A stretch of 64,000 nucleotides of DNA from Pseudomonas putida (GCF_028682475.1 NZ_JANHLE010000025.1:1-64000); one strand, 5' to 3'. Shown: positions 23,521 to 33,099, counted from the stretch's first letter. Numbers and translations: made by a program. Notes: generated by a model not told the origin, from the letters alone.

Positions 23521-24975
23521 GTGATCCAGTTTCTATTAAACCAGGAGCTGCGCAGTGAGCATGCCCTGGATCCCAACTTGACAGTGCTGCAATACCTGCG
23601 CGAGCACTTGGGCAAGTCCGGTACCAAGGAAGGCTGCGCCAGCGGCGATTGTGGTGCCTGCACCGTAGTGGTCGGCGAACTGGCCGAGGACGACAACGGT
23701 CGCGAACAGATCCGCTACCGCAGCCTGAACTCGTGCCTGACCTTTGTTTCGTCGCTGCACGGCAAGCAATTGATCAGCGTCGAAGGGCTCAAACATCAAG
23801 GCCAGCTGCACAGCGTGCAGCAAGCCATGGCCGACTGCCACGGCTCGCAGTGCGGCTTCTGCACCCCCGGTTTTGTCATGTCGCTGTTTGCCCTGCAAAA
23901 GAACAGCGATGCCCCGGACCTGCACAAGGCCCAGGAAGCACTGGCCGGCAACCTCTGCCGCTGCACCGGCTATCGCCCGATCCTTGCCGCCGCCGAACAG
24001 TCCTGCTGCCAGGCCAAACCCGACCAGTTCGACAGCAACAAGGCGCAGACCATCGCCCGCCTCAAAGCCATCGCGCCCAGTGAAACCGGTGAACTCAACA
24101 GCGGTGACAAGCGCTGCCTGGTACCGCTGACCGTTGCCGATCTGGCCGACCTCTACGGCTCGCACCCCGAAGCTCGCCTGCTTGCCGGCGGCACCGACCT
24201 GGCGCTGGAAGTCACCCAGTTCCACAAAACCCTGCCGGTGATGATCTATGTCGGCAACGTCGCCGAACTCAAGCGCATCGACAGCCATGACGAGCATCTG
24301 GAAATTGGCGCGGCCACCCCGCTGACCGACTGCTACGACGCCTTGAGCCACGAATACCCGGACTTCGGCGAACTGCTGCACCGCTTTGCCTCCCTGCAGA
24401 TCCGCAACCAGGGCACCCTCGGCGGCAATATCGGCAACGCCTCGCCGATCGGTGACTCGCCACCCCTGCTGATTGCCCTGGATGCGCAAATTGTTCTGCG
24501 CAAAGGCACGAGCACCCGCACGCTCGCGCTGGAAGACTATTTCATCGATTACCGCATCACGGCCCGCCAGGAAAGCGAGTTCATCGAGAAGATCATCGTG
24601 CCGCGTGCCCGCAGTGCCTGGACGTTCCGCGCCTACAAGGTGTCCAAGCGTCTGGACGACGATATTTCCGCGGTCTGCGCCGCCTTCAACCTGCGCATCG
24701 AAAACGGCGTGGTTGAAGCTGCACGGATTGCCTTCGGCGGCATGGCTGCAATCCCCAAACGCGCCCGCGCCTGCGAAGCCGCATTGGTCGGTAAAGCCTG
24801 GAACCTGGCCAGCATCGAACGTGCCTGCCAGGCCCTGAGTGAAGACTTCACCCCGCTGTCGGACTTCCGCGCCAGCAAGGAATACCGCCTGCTCAGCGCG
24901 CAGAACCTGCTGCGCAAATACTTCATCGAACTGCAAACGCCGCACATCGAGACCCGGGTGACCGCTTATGTCTAA
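23521..24975 (+). CDS. xdhA: Xanthine dehydrogenase small subunit (FeS/FAD)
   Basis: Carries electrons from the molybdenum site of XdhB during oxidation of hypoxanthine and xanthine to urate. The 484-residue product has a plant-type [2Fe-2S] domain (GCASGDCGAC), a second [2Fe-2S] domain (CGFCTPGF; NLCRCTGYRP), an FAD domain (LLAGGTDLALEV; LGGNIGNASPIGDSPP) and a CO-dehydrogenase flavoprotein C-terminus. GTG 23521 is preferred over GTG 23509 because GAGG lies six bases upstream. It overlaps xdhB by eight bases. Confidence 0.95.
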   Translation: MIQFLLNQELRSEHALDPNLTVLQYLREHLGKSGTKEGCASGDCGACTVVVGELAEDDNGREQIRYRSLNSCLTFVSSLHGKQLISVEGLKHQGQLHSVQQAMADCHGSQCGFCTPGFVMSLFALQKNSDAPDLHKAQEALAGNLCRCTGYRPILAAAEQSCCQAKPDQFDSNKAQTIARLKAIAPSETGELNSGDKRCLVPLTVADLADLYGSHPEARLLAGGTDLALEVTQFHKTLPVMIYVGNVAELKRIDSHDEHLEIGAATPLTDCYDALSHEYPDFGELLHRFASLQIRNQGTLGGNIGNASPIGDSPPLLIALDAQIVLRKGTSTRTLALEDYFIDYRITARQESEFIEKIIVPRARSAWTFRAYKVSKRLDDDISAVCAAFNLRIENGVVEAARIAFGGMAAIPKRARACEAALVGKAWNLASIERACQALSEDFTPLSDFRASKEYRLLSAQNLLRKYFIELQTPHIETRVTAYV

Positions 24976-27364
24976 CCATCACGTCGCCAAAAGCCAGGCG
25001 CAAATGGCCGAGCTGTTCAGCCAGGACCTGACCACCGGAGTCGGGCGCAGCATCAAGCACGACAGCGCCGACAAGCAGGTCAGCGGTGAAGCGCAGTACA
25101 TCGATGACCGCCTGGAGTTCCCCAACCAGCTGCACGTGTATGCGCGCATGTCCGACCGCGCCCACGCGCGGGTACTGAAGATCGATACCAGCCCCTGCTA
25201 CGCCTTCGAAGGTGTGCGCATCGCCATCACCCACGAAGACATTCCAGGCCTCAAGGACATTGGCGCGATCATGCCCGGCGACCCGTTGCTGGCCATCGAC
25301 AAGGTCGAGTTCGTCGGCCAGCCGGTGCTTGCCGTCGCCGCCCGCGACCTGGACACCGCACGCCGCGCGGCGATGGCTGCGATCGTTGAATACGAAGACC
25401 TGGAACCAGTGCTCGACGTGGTCGAGGCCCTGCGCAAACGCCACTTCGTGCTGGACAGCCACACCCACAAACGCGGCGACTCGGCCACGGCCCTGGCCAG
25501 CGCGCCGCATCGCCTGCAAGGCACCCTGCACATCGGCGGCCAGGAACACTTCTACCTGGAAACCCAGATCTCTTCGGTGATGCCGACCGAAGACAACGGG
25601 ATGATCGTCTACTGCTCGACCCAGAACCCCACCGAGGTGCAGAAACTGGTCGCCGAAGTACTCGACGTGCCAATGAACAAAATCCAGGTCGACATGCGCC
25701 GCATGGGCGGCGGCTTCGGCGGCAAGGAAACCCAGGCCGCAAGCCCCGCGTGCCTGTGCGCAGTGATCGCCCGTCTGACCGGCCAGCCGACCAAGATGCG
25801 CCTGCCGCGGGTCGAAGACATGCTGATGACCGGCAAGCGCCATCCGTTCTATGTCGAATACGACGTCGGCTTCGAGGACAGCGGCCGCCTGCACGGGATC
25901 AACCTGGAGCTGGCCGGCAACTGCGGCTACTCGCCGGACCTCTCGGCGTCGATCGTCGACCGCGCCATGTTCCACTCCGACAACGCCTATTACCTCGGTG
26001 ACGCCACGGTCAACGGTCATCGCTGCAAGACCAACACCGCATCGAACACTGCCTACCGGGGCTTCGGCGGCCCGCAGGGGATGGTCGCCATCGAAGAGGT
26101 CATGGACCATATCGCCCGCAGCCTGGCGCTCGACCCGCTGGCGGTGCGCAAGGCCAACTACTACGGCAAGACCGAACGTAACGTCACCCACTACTACCAG
26201 ACCGTCGAGCACAACATGCTCGAAGAAATGACCGCCGAGCTGGAAGCCAGTGCCGACTACCATGAGCGTCGTGAGTCGATCCGCCTCTTCAATGCCCATA
26301 GCCCGATCCTCAAGAAAGGCCTGGCGCTGACCCCGGTGAAATTCGGCATCTCCTTCACCGCCAGTTTCCTCAACCAGGCCGGTGCCCTGGTGCACGTCTA
26401 CACCGATGGCAGCATTCACCTCAACCATGGCGGCACCGAAATGGGCCAGGGCCTGAATACCAAAGTGGCGCAGGTGGTGGCCGAGGTGTTCCAGGTCGAC
26501 TTCCAGCGCGTGCAGATCACCGCGGCCAACACCGAGAAAGTGCCCAACACCTCGCCGACAGCGGCCTCCTCCGGTGCCGACCTGAACGGCAAGGCGGCGC
26601 AGAACGCGGCAGAGACCATCAAGAAACGTCTGGTGGAGTTCGCCGCGCGGCAATACAAGGTGACCGAAGAAGACGTCGAGTTTCGCAACAACCATGTGCG
26701 TATCCGCGACGAGATCATCAGCTTCGATGCACTGATCCAGCAGGCCTACTTCGCTCAGGTGTCGCTGTCGAGCACCGGTTTCTACAAGACCCCGAAAATC
26801 TATTACGACCGCAGCCAGGCCCGCGGCCGTCCGTTCTACTACTTCGCGTTCGGTGCGGCGTGTGCCGAGGTGATCGTCGACACCCTGACCGGCGAATACA
26901 AGATGCTGCGCACCGACATCCTGCACGACGTCGGCGCCTCGCTGAACCCGGCCATCGACATCGGCCAGGTGGAAGGCGGCTACGTTCAAGGCATGGGCTG
27001 GCTGACTACCGAAGAACTGGTGTGGAACGCCAAGGGCAAGCTGATAACCAACGGCCCGGCCAGCTACAAGATCCCGGCGGTGGCAGACATGCCGATCGAC
27101 TTTCGCGTGAAGCTGGTGGAAAACCGCAAGAACCCGGAAGACACGGTGTTCCATTCCAAAGCCGTGGGGGAACCGCCGTTCATGCTGGGTATCGCCGCCT
27201 GGTGCGCGATCAAGGATGCCGTGGCCAGTCTTGCTGATTACCGCGTACAGCCGAAGATCGATGCGCCGGCGACCCCGGAGCGGGTGCTGTGGGGCTGCGA
27301 GCAGATGCGCAAGGCGGTGGCGGCGCAACAGCCGGCTGCCGAGGTTGAGACCGTAGCACCGTAG
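24968..27364 (+). CDS. xdhB: Xanthine dehydrogenase large subunit (molybdopterin)
   Basis: Catalytic subunit that hydroxylates hypoxanthine and xanthine. At 798 residues it has the family length. The molybdopterin-binding glycine loop RMGGGFGGKE and the TAYRGFGGPQG segment are present, with the catalytic glutamate region near the end (KAVGEPPFMLG). Translation is coupled to xdhA through an eight-base overlap. It forms the xdhABC unit with the downstream maturation gene. Confidence 0.95.
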   Translation: MSNHHVAKSQAQMAELFSQDLTTGVGRSIKHDSADKQVSGEAQYIDDRLEFPNQLHVYARMSDRAHARVLKIDTSPCYAFEGVRIAITHEDIPGLKDIGAIMPGDPLLAIDKVEFVGQPVLAVAARDLDTARRAAMAAIVEYEDLEPVLDVVEALRKRHFVLDSHTHKRGDSATALASAPHRLQGTLHIGGQEHFYLETQISSVMPTEDNGMIVYCSTQNPTEVQKLVAEVLDVPMNKIQVDMRRMGGGFGGKETQAASPACLCAVIARLTGQPTKMRLPRVEDMLMTGKRHPFYVEYDVGFEDSGRLHGINLELAGNCGYSPDLSASIVDRAMFHSDNAYYLGDATVNGHRCKTNTASNTAYRGFGGPQGMVAIEEVMDHIARSLALDPLAVRKANYYGKTERNVTHYYQTVEHNMLEEMTAELEASADYHERRESIRLFNAHSPILKKGLALTPVKFGISFTASFLNQAGALVHVYTDGSIHLNHGGTEMGQGLNTKVAQVVAEVFQVDFQRVQITAANTEKVPNTSPTAASSGADLNGKAAQNAAETIKKRLVEFAARQYKVTEEDVEFRNNHVRIRDEIISFDALIQQAYFAQVSLSSTGFYKTPKIYYDRSQARGRPFYYFAFGAACAEVIVDTLTGEYKMLRTDILHDVGASLNPAIDIGQVEGGYVQGMGWLTTEELVWNAKGKLITNGPASYKIPAVADMPIDFRVKLVENRKNPEDTVFHSKAVGEPPFMLGIAAWCAIKDAVASLADYRVQPKIDAPATPERVLWGCEQMRKAVAAQQPAAEVETVAP

Positions 27365-27371
27365 TGTGCTC

Positions 27372-27431
27372 ATCGCGGGGCAAGCCCGCTCCCACCGGGA
27401 GACTGCTGTGGGAGCGGGCTTGCCCCGCGAT
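27372..27431. repeat. REP pair, type 1
   Basis: Inverted pair of the GCGGGGCAAGCCCGCTCCCAC core placed between xdhB and xdhC. It may modulate the relative mRNA level of xdhC. Confidence 0.9.
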
Positions 27432-27448
27432 CAAAGAGGCAAGTGAAT

Positions 27449-28294
27449 ATGCACACCTGGATCAACGCCCTCGCCGACCTGCAAGCCCGTGGTGAAGCCT
27501 GCGTACTGGTGACCATCATCGAGGAGCGCGGCTCGACGCCACGCAATGCCGGCTCGAAGATGGTGGTCAGCGCCGAACAGCTGTTCGACACCATTGGCGG
27601 CGGCCACCTTGAATACAAGGCGATGAAAATCGCCCGCGAAATGCTCGCCGAACGGCGCGAATCACCGCATCTGGAGCGTTTCAGCCTCGGCGCCAGCCTT
27701 GGCCAGTGCTGCGGCGGCGCAACCGTGCTGCTGTTCGAGCCCATGGGCCAGGTGCAGGCGCAAATCGCCGTGTTCGGTGCAGGCCATGTCGGCCGCGCTC
27801 TGGTACCCTTGCTCGCCGCGTTGCCCTGCCGGGTGCGCTGGATCGATTCGCGCGAGCAGGAATTTCCCGAGCAGATTCCGGCCGGGGTCAGCAAGATCGT
27901 CAGCGAAGAGCCGGTCGATGAAGTCGACGACCTGCCCGCGGGCAGCTACTGCATCGTCATGACCCACAACCATCAGCTGGACCTGGAACTGACCGCTGCA
28001 ATCCTTAAACGCAATGACTTCACCTGGTTCGGCCTGATCGGTTCGAAAACCAAACGGGTCAAATTCGAACACCGCCTGCGTGAACGCGGCTACAGCGAAG
28101 AGCGCCTGCAACGCATGCGCTGCCCGATGGGCCTGGCCGAGGTCAAGGGCAAGTTGCCGATCGAGATCGCCGTGTCCATCGCCGCCGAAATCATTGCCAC
28201 CTACAACGCCAGCTTCGGCCAGCACGACAGTGCCACCAATGCCGGCCCCATTGCCCAATTGCTGCCGCCCTCGCGGCGCAGCCAAGCCATATGA
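27449..28294 (+). CDS. xdhC: Xanthine dehydrogenase accessory protein XdhC
   Basis: Inserts the sulfurated molybdenum cofactor into xanthine dehydrogenase. The 281-residue product has the XdhC/CoxI N-terminus (ALADLQARGEACVLVTIIEERGSTPR; CGGGATVLLFEPMG) and a C-terminal Rossmann-like part (FGAGHVGRAL; IGSKTKR). ATG 27449 has AGAGG at a better distance than GTG 27443. It lies between xdhB and guaD. Confidence 0.93.
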   Translation: MHTWINALADLQARGEACVLVTIIEERGSTPRNAGSKMVVSAEQLFDTIGGGHLEYKAMKIAREMLAERRESPHLERFSLGASLGQCCGGATVLLFEPMGQVQAQIAVFGAGHVGRALVPLLAALPCRVRWIDSREQEFPEQIPAGVSKIVSEEPVDEVDDLPAGSYCIVMTHNHQLDLELTAAILKRNDFTWFGLIGSKTKRVKFEHRLRERGYSEERLQRMRCPMGLAEVKGKLPIEIAVSIAAEIIATYNASFGQHDSATNAGPIAQLLPPSRRSQAI

Positions 28295-28304
28295 CGAGAG
28301 CCCT

Positions 28305-29609
28305 ATGAGCGTAACCCGCAAAGCCTACCGTGCCGCCATTTTGCACAGCATCGCCGATCCTGCCGAGGTAGGCATTGAAGCTTCCTACCAGTATTTCGAA
28401 GACGGCCTGCTGCTGATCGACAACGGCAAGATCAGCGCCCTGGGCCACGCCCGCGAACTGCTGCCGACACTGCCTGCGGACGTCGAAGTGCAGCATTATC
28501 AGGATGCCCTGATCACTCCCGGCTTTATCGACACCCATATCCACTTCCCGCAGACCGGCATGATCGGCTCCTACGGCGAGCAGTTACTGGACTGGCTCAA
28601 TACCTACACCTTCCCGTGCGAGAAGCAGTTTGCCGACAAGGCGCACGCTGACAAAGTAGCGAAGATCTTCATCGAAGAACTGCTGCGCAATGGCACCACC
28701 ACTGCCCTGGTGTTTGGCAGCGTGCACCCGGAGTCGGTCGATGCCTTCTTTGAAGAGGCCGAACGCCTGGACCTGCGGATGATCGCCGGCAAGGTGATGA
28801 TGGACCGCAACGCCCCGGACTACCTGACCGATACGGCCGAGTCCGGCTACAGCGAAAGCAAGGCGCTGATCGAGCGCTGGCACGGCAAGGCCCGCCTGCA
28901 TTATGCCGTCACCCCGCGCTTCGCGCCGACCAGCACCCCGGAGCAACTGGCGCTGGCCGGGCAACTGCTGAGCGAATTCCCCGATCTGTACATGCACACG
29001 CACCTGAGCGAGAACCTCAAGGAGATCGACTGGGTCAAGGAACTGTTCCCTGAGCGCAAGGGCTACCTGGACGTCTACGATCACTTCAAGCTGCTCGGCG
29101 AGCGCTCGGTGTTCGCCCACGGCGTGCACCTGTGCGACGAAGAGTGCCAGCGCCTGGCCGAAACCGGTTCGGCTGTGGCCTTCTGCCCGACCTCCAACCT
29201 GTTCCTTGGCAGCGGCCTGTTCAACCTGCCGCAGGCGGAGAAGTTCAAGGTCAAGGTGGGCCTGGGTACCGACGTTGGTGCCGGCACCAGCTTCTCGCTG
29301 CTCAATACGCTTAACGAGGCCTACAAGGTCATGCAACTGCAGGGCGCACGCCTGAGCCCGTTCAAGTCACTGTACCTGGCCACCCTCGGTGGTGCTCAGG
29401 CACTGAGCCTGGATGACCGCATCGGCAGCCTCAAGCCTGGCAACGATGCCGACTTCGTGGTGCTCGACTACAAGGCGACGCCGTTGATGGATTACCGCAT
29501 CCAGCAGTCGAAGAGCATCGACGAGACCCTGTTCGTGCTGATGACCCTGGGCGACGACCGTACCGTCAAACAGACCTTCGCCGCCGGGCGTTGCGTGCAC
29601 CAGCGCTAA
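28305..29609 (+). CDS. guaD: Guanine deaminase
   Basis: Converts guanine to xanthine and ammonia, feeding the XdhAB step. The 434-residue amidohydrolase shows the metal motif DTHIHFPQTG, the MHTHLSEN histidines and a GLGTDVGAGTS aspartate segment. It starts 10 bases after the xdhC stop and is probably the last gene of the xdh operon, ahead of a REP pair. Confidence 0.95.
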   Translation: MSVTRKAYRAAILHSIADPAEVGIEASYQYFEDGLLLIDNGKISALGHARELLPTLPADVEVQHYQDALITPGFIDTHIHFPQTGMIGSYGEQLLDWLNTYTFPCEKQFADKAHADKVAKIFIEELLRNGTTTALVFGSVHPESVDAFFEEAERLDLRMIAGKVMMDRNAPDYLTDTAESGYSESKALIERWHGKARLHYAVTPRFAPTSTPEQLALAGQLLSEFPDLYMHTHLSENLKEIDWVKELFPERKGYLDVYDHFKLLGERSVFAHGVHLCDEECQRLAETGSAVAFCPTSNLFLGSGLFNLPQAEKFKVKVGLGTDVGAGTSFSLLNTLNEAYKVMQLQGARLSPFKSLYLATLGGAQALSLDDRIGSLKPGNDADFVVLDYKATPLMDYRIQQSKSIDETLFVLMTLGDDRTVKQTFAAGRCVHQR

Positions 29610-29620
29610 GCAGCAAAAAC

Positions 29621-29684
29621 ATCGCGGGGCAAGCCCGCTCCCACACGCCTGTGAAAGCCTGTGGGAGCGGGCTTGCCCCGCGAT
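29621..29684. repeat. REP pair, type 1
   Basis: Inverted REP pair in the convergent gap between guaD and the GntR gene. Confidence 0.9.
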
Positions 29685-29700
29685 TGTTGTGAGCCGGTTA

Positions 29701-30468
29701 TCAGCCCTTGATCGGTACCGAACTGCCACGCTTCTTGGTCTGCAGCAGATGCGAGAACACCGCATGCAGATCATCCGAAGCACTGTCCTCGTCGAGGTTG
29801 AGCTTGCTGTCGATGTGGTCCATGTGGTGCATCATCAGGCTGACTGCCTGATTGACGTCACGTGCCTCGATAGCGTCGATCAGTTGCATGTGCTCATCGT
29901 AGGAGCAGTGCGAGCGGTTGCCGCTTTCGTACTGGGCAATGATCAACGACGTCTGCGACACCAGGCTGCGTTGGAAGCTGATCAGCGGGGCATTGCCGGC
30001 GGCTTCGGCCAGCTTCAGGTGGAACTCGCCAGACAGGCGAATACCGGCACCACGATCGCCACGGGAAAAACTGTCACGTTCGTCACGAACCATCTGACGC
30101 AACTCGTTGAGCTGCTCAGCAGTGGCGTGCTCGACCGCAAGTTCGGTAATGGCACGTTCAACCATACGCCGCGAGAAGAACACCTGGCGGGCCTCTTCAA
30201 CCGTCGGGCTGGCGACCACGGCACCACGATTGGGCCGCAGCAGCACCACGCTTTCATGCGCCAGGCGCGACAGTGCGCGGCGGATGATAGTGCGGCTGAC
30301 GCCAAAGATTTCGCCCAGGGCTTCCTCGCTCAACTTGGTACCCGGCGCCAGACGCTGTTCGAGAATGGCCTCGAAAATGTGCGCATAGACGATATCGTCC
30401 TGGGTTCCGCTGCGCCCGGCCTTGCCGGTACGCACTGGTTTCTTGAGAGGTTGCAGCTGTTCGTTCAT
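29701..30468 (-). CDS. GntR-family regulator, FCD type (purine/ureide)
   Basis: A 255-residue protein with a GntR winged helix (DIVYAHIFEAILEQRLAPGTKLSEEALGEIFGVSRTIIRRAL) and an FCD effector domain (RRMVERAITELA; FHLKLAEAAGN). ATG 30468 begins MNEQLQPLKK; a longer frame to 30576 would run through an operator-like site, so it is rejected. The palindrome TTGTAYACAA, a typical FadR-class GntR site, occurs at this promoter and at the permease, uraH/puuE and gcl promoters. It is therefore the best candidate for the ureide regulator. Confidence 0.87.
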   Translation of the reverse strand: MNEQLQPLKKPVRTGKAGRSGTQDDIVYAHIFEAILEQRLAPGTKLSEEALGEIFGVSRTIIRRALSRLAHESVVLLRPNRGAVVASPTVEEARQVFFSRRMVERAITELAVEHATAEQLNELRQMVRDERDSFSRGDRGAGIRLSGEFHLKLAEAAGNAPLISFQRSLVSQTSLIIAQYESGNRSHCSYDEHMQLIDAIEARDVNQAVSLMMHHMDHIDSKLNLDEDSASDDLHAVFSHLLQTKKRGSSVPIKG

Positions 30469-30575
30469 GGGCACTCGAGCACGGGGATCGGCCTGTCGGA
30501 CCCTGACTGTAATACCAGCCAGTGGGGCGGAGGCAAGTCTTGGTAAGAAAATTAAACGATTAAGGTATGGGCACA

Positions 30576-30585
30576 TTGTACACAG
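30576..30585. promoter_or_regulatory. TTGTAYACAA-like site at the GntR promoter
   Basis: TTGTACACAG, one base from the palindrome TTGTACACAA, about 108 bases upstream of the GntR start. It suggests autoregulation. Confidence 0.45.
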
Positions 30586-30664
30586 CCGCAGCGATTTCTG
30601 CAGGGGTTGATGGCCTTTATAGCAATGCGGCGAAATTATTTGCGCACAGCAACGAAAACATTAT

Positions 30665-30692
30665 TTGCATTCTTTGTATACAAACGCATAAT
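30665..30692 (+). promoter_or_regulatory. Purine permease promoter with operator in the spacer
   Basis: TTGCAT (30665-30670), a 16-base spacer and CATAAT (30687-30692). The perfect palindrome TTTGTATACAAA (30673-30684) fills the spacer, a position where a bound repressor would exclude polymerase. Confidence 0.65.
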
Positions 30693-30706
30693 CCATCCGT
30701 GCAACT

Positions 30707-30723
30707 TCCTGACCCAGAAGTCA
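30707..30723. promoter_or_regulatory. Second shared operator motif before the purine permease
   Basis: TCCTGACCCAGAAGTCA, 16 of 17 bases identical to 23431-23447 at the xdhA promoter. Here it lies downstream of the predicted start point, about 105 bases before the permease start. Confidence 0.6.
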
Positions 30724-30827
30724 ACAAACGGTCCGGTGGCCTGCCATCCCAACCGCCTCACAGAGCTCCCCAGTGCGTGCGCAGGACCGGCTCTGAAAAA
30801 CAAGAAAAGACTTGAGGAGTACATGCT

Positions 30828-32177
30828 GTGGAAAGCCGCAAATCCGAAGCCCCTACGCTGGATCTTGCCCCACCGCTCGAAACGAGCTGGCTGGAGCGGA
30901 TTTTCAAACTCAAGCTACATGGCACCACCGTCAAAACCGAAATGATCGCCGGGCTGACCACCTTTATCACCATGGCCTACATCATCTTCGTCAACCCCAA
31001 CATCATGGCCGATGCCGGCATCGATCACGGCGCGGCCTTTGTCGCCACCTGTATCGCCGCCGCCCTGGGCTGTCTGTTGATGGGTCTGTATGCCAACTGG
31101 CCGGTAGGCCTGGCACCGGGCATGGGGCTCAACGCCTTCTTTACCTATACCGTGGTCGGGACCATGGGCTACACCTGGGAGGCGGCGCTGGGCGCGGTAT
31201 TCGTCTCCGGGGTGCTGTTCATGCTGCTGACGCTGTCGCGGGTGCGTGAATGGCTGCTCAACAGCATTCCCGTGAGCCTGCGTCATGCAATGGGTGCCGG
31301 CGTCGGATTGTTTCTCGGACTGATCGGTCTTAAAACTGCCGGAATTGTCGTCGACAGTCCGGCCACCCTGATCAAGCTCGGCTCCCTGCACGAGCCAGGC
31401 CCGCTGCTGGCGGCGATCTGCTTTTTGATGATTGCGGTGCTCAGCTATCACCGGGTGTTCGGCGCGATCCTGATCAGCATCATCAGCGTCACCCTCGCCG
31501 GCTGGGGTCTGGGCCTGGTCGAGTACGGCGGCCTGTTCTCGCTGCCACCGAGCCTGGCACCGACCTGGATGGCCATGGATGTCGCCGGCGTGTTCAACGT
31601 CAGCATGATTGCCGTTGTGTTCGCCTTCCTCTTCGTGCACATGTTCGACACCGCCGGCACCCTGATGGGCGTAGCCCAGCGTGCCAACCTGGTGAATGCC
31701 GACGGACGCATCGAAAACCTCTCGCGTGCATTGAAGGCAGACAGTGCCTCGAGCGTGTTCGGTGCCGTGGTCGGCGTTCCGCCGGTTACCAGCTATGTGG
31801 AGAGTGCTGCGGGTGTTGCCGCCGGTGGCCGCACGGGCCTGACGGCGGTGGTGGTCGGGCTGTTCTTCATCGCTGCGATGTTCTTCGCGCCACTGGCCGG
31901 GATGATCCCCGCCTACGCCACCGCCGGTGCGTTGATCTATGTCGCCATGCTGATGATGGGCAGCATGGCGCACATCAACTGGGATGAAGCCACCGACAGC
32001 ATCCCGGCGATTGTCACCGCGATCATGATGCCGCTGACCTTCTCGGTCGCCGACGGTATTGCCCTGGGCTTTATCACTTATGTGGTGCTCAAGGCCGGTA
32101 CCGGTCGTTTCAGCGAGATCTCGGCGAGCCTGTGGGTGCTGACGGCGATCTTCATTGCCAAGTTTGTGTTCCTGTAA
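30828..32177 (+). CDS. NCS2 purine permease, AzgA-like
   Basis: Inner-membrane proton symporter for purine bases. The 449-residue product has about 12 or more hydrophobic segments and the subfamily sequence TTFITMAYIIFVNPNIMADAG, typical of AzgA/GhxP adenine, guanine or hypoxanthine permeases, plus GLAPGMGLNAFF. GTG 30828 follows GAGGAG by eight bases. It would supply guanine and hypoxanthine to GuaD and XdhAB. Its promoter holds sites for both shared operator motifs. Confidence 0.9.
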   Translation: MESRKSEAPTLDLAPPLETSWLERIFKLKLHGTTVKTEMIAGLTTFITMAYIIFVNPNIMADAGIDHGAAFVATCIAAALGCLLMGLYANWPVGLAPGMGLNAFFTYTVVGTMGYTWEAALGAVFVSGVLFMLLTLSRVREWLLNSIPVSLRHAMGAGVGLFLGLIGLKTAGIVVDSPATLIKLGSLHEPGPLLAAICFLMIAVLSYHRVFGAILISIISVTLAGWGLGLVEYGGLFSLPPSLAPTWMAMDVAGVFNVSMIAVVFAFLFVHMFDTAGTLMGVAQRANLVNADGRIENLSRALKADSASSVFGAVVGVPPVTSYVESAAGVAAGGRTGLTAVVVGLFFIAAMFFAPLAGMIPAYATAGALIYVAMLMMGSMAHINWDEATDSIPAIVTAIMMPLTFSVADGIALGFITYVVLKAGTGRFSEISASLWVLTAIFIAKFVFL

Positions 32178-32197
32178 ACACAACCTCGGGGAAACAG

Positions 32198-32224
32198 AGC
32201 CTCACCTTCGGGTGGGGCTTTTTT
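32198..32224 (+). terminator. Terminator of the purine permease gene
   Basis: AGCCTCACC-TTCG-GGTGGGGCT followed by TTTTT, about 20 bases after the stop. Confidence 0.85.
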
Positions 32225-32233
32225 GTGGGCCTT

Positions 32234-32296
32234 ATCGCGGGGCAAGCCCGCTCCCACCGAAGGTGATCCCCGGTGGGAGCGGGCTTGCCCCGCGAT
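32234..32296. repeat. REP pair, type 1
   Basis: Inverted REP pair between the two converging terminators of the permease and uraH. Confidence 0.9.
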
Positions 32297-32302
32297 GCAG
32301 GC

Positions 32303-32329
32303 AAAAAAAAGCCCGCAGTGTGAGCGGGC
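32303..32329 (-). terminator. Terminator of uraH
   Basis: On the minus strand, GCCCGC-TCACACT-GCGGGC followed by TTTTTTT. Confidence 0.8.
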
Positions 32330-32360
32330 AAGGACCTACGAAGATTCTTCTAGCGACCAA

Positions 32361-32714
32361 CTAGCTTCCACGATAGGTCGAGTAACTGTACGGCGAGATC
32401 AACAGCGGCACGTGGTAGTGATCCTGCTCGGCGCTGATGCCAAAGCGCAGGACCACCACATCAAGGAAGGCATGCTCCGGCAGCTGCACGCCACGGGCGC
32501 GGTAGTAGTCGCCCGCATTGAACTGCAGCTGGTAGACGCCGCTGCGGTAATCGTCACCTTGCAGCAGCGGCGCATCGCAACGGCCATCGCTGTTGGTCAG
32601 GGTGGTGTGCACCAGCTCAAGCTGCTGGCCTTCGACGCGGTACAGCTCGACCTTGATCGAGCTGCCAGGGCAGCCGTGAGCGGCATCCAGTACATGCGTG
32701 GTCAAACGTCCCAT
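32361..32714 (-). CDS. uraH: 5-hydroxyisourate hydrolase (transthyretin-like)
   Basis: Opens 5-hydroxyisourate, the product of urate oxidation, to OHCU. The 117-residue protein has the signature start LTTHVLDAAHGCPG with the active histidine, the conserved arginine in TNSDGRCDAPLL, the HYHVPLLISP strand, and the diagnostic C-terminus YRGS. It diverges from puuE; the gap holds a TTGTACACAA site. Confidence 0.95.
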   Translation of the reverse strand: MGRLTTHVLDAAHGCPGSSIKVELYRVEGQQLELVHTTLTNSDGRCDAPLLQGDDYRSGVYQLQFNAGDYYRARGVQLPEHAFLDVVVLRFGISAEQDHYHVPLLISPYSYSTYRGS

Positions 32715-32820
32715 TGCTTGCTCGCCTCTGTTCTATCTGTGGGCAAAAAATCCCGTACGGCGCCGCCAGAAGAGCCGGCAGCGTACGACTGTCGGATTAT
32801 TAAGACATTTTTCTGTAAAA

Positions 32821-32830
32821 TTGTACACAA
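32821..32830. promoter_or_regulatory. TTGTACACAA palindrome upstream of uraH
   Basis: TTGTACACAA followed by TAATTC. The same extended wording with one base changed occurs at 44867 before gcl. It lies about 107 bases before the uraH start and is interpreted as a GntR operator. Confidence 0.6.
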
Positions 32831-33014
32831 TAATTCGGTATTCTTACCTGACACGCCCACCCCCTTCTGTAAATACGCCATCAGTCGCAAAACCACGGCA
32901 CTGGCCGACGAACGCGTCATTAACTGACCAATTGGGCAGGTTTCTTGCAGAGGGTTTTAGAGGTCAAAAACAGGAAGAAATAGGAAAAAACAGGCTTACA
33001 AACCGCAAACAAAG

Positions 33015-33024
33015 TTGTATACAA
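33015..33024. promoter_or_regulatory. TTGTATACAA operator upstream of puuE
   Basis: A perfect palindrome 75 bases before the puuE GTG. It contains a -10-like TACAAT, so repressor binding would cover the promoter. Confidence 0.65.
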
Positions 33025-33099
33025 TCACCTCATCGTCGTGGCCGATACCCTACCCGGGCGCCACGCCCTCCGTTTACACGAATAAGAAGGAAGACTGCA

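Noticed and set aside
24923..27373. 816-codon frame antisense to xdhB
   Set aside because: It is the complement of a conserved molybdopterin enzyme. The translated product has no recognisable domain and is a codon-bias artefact.
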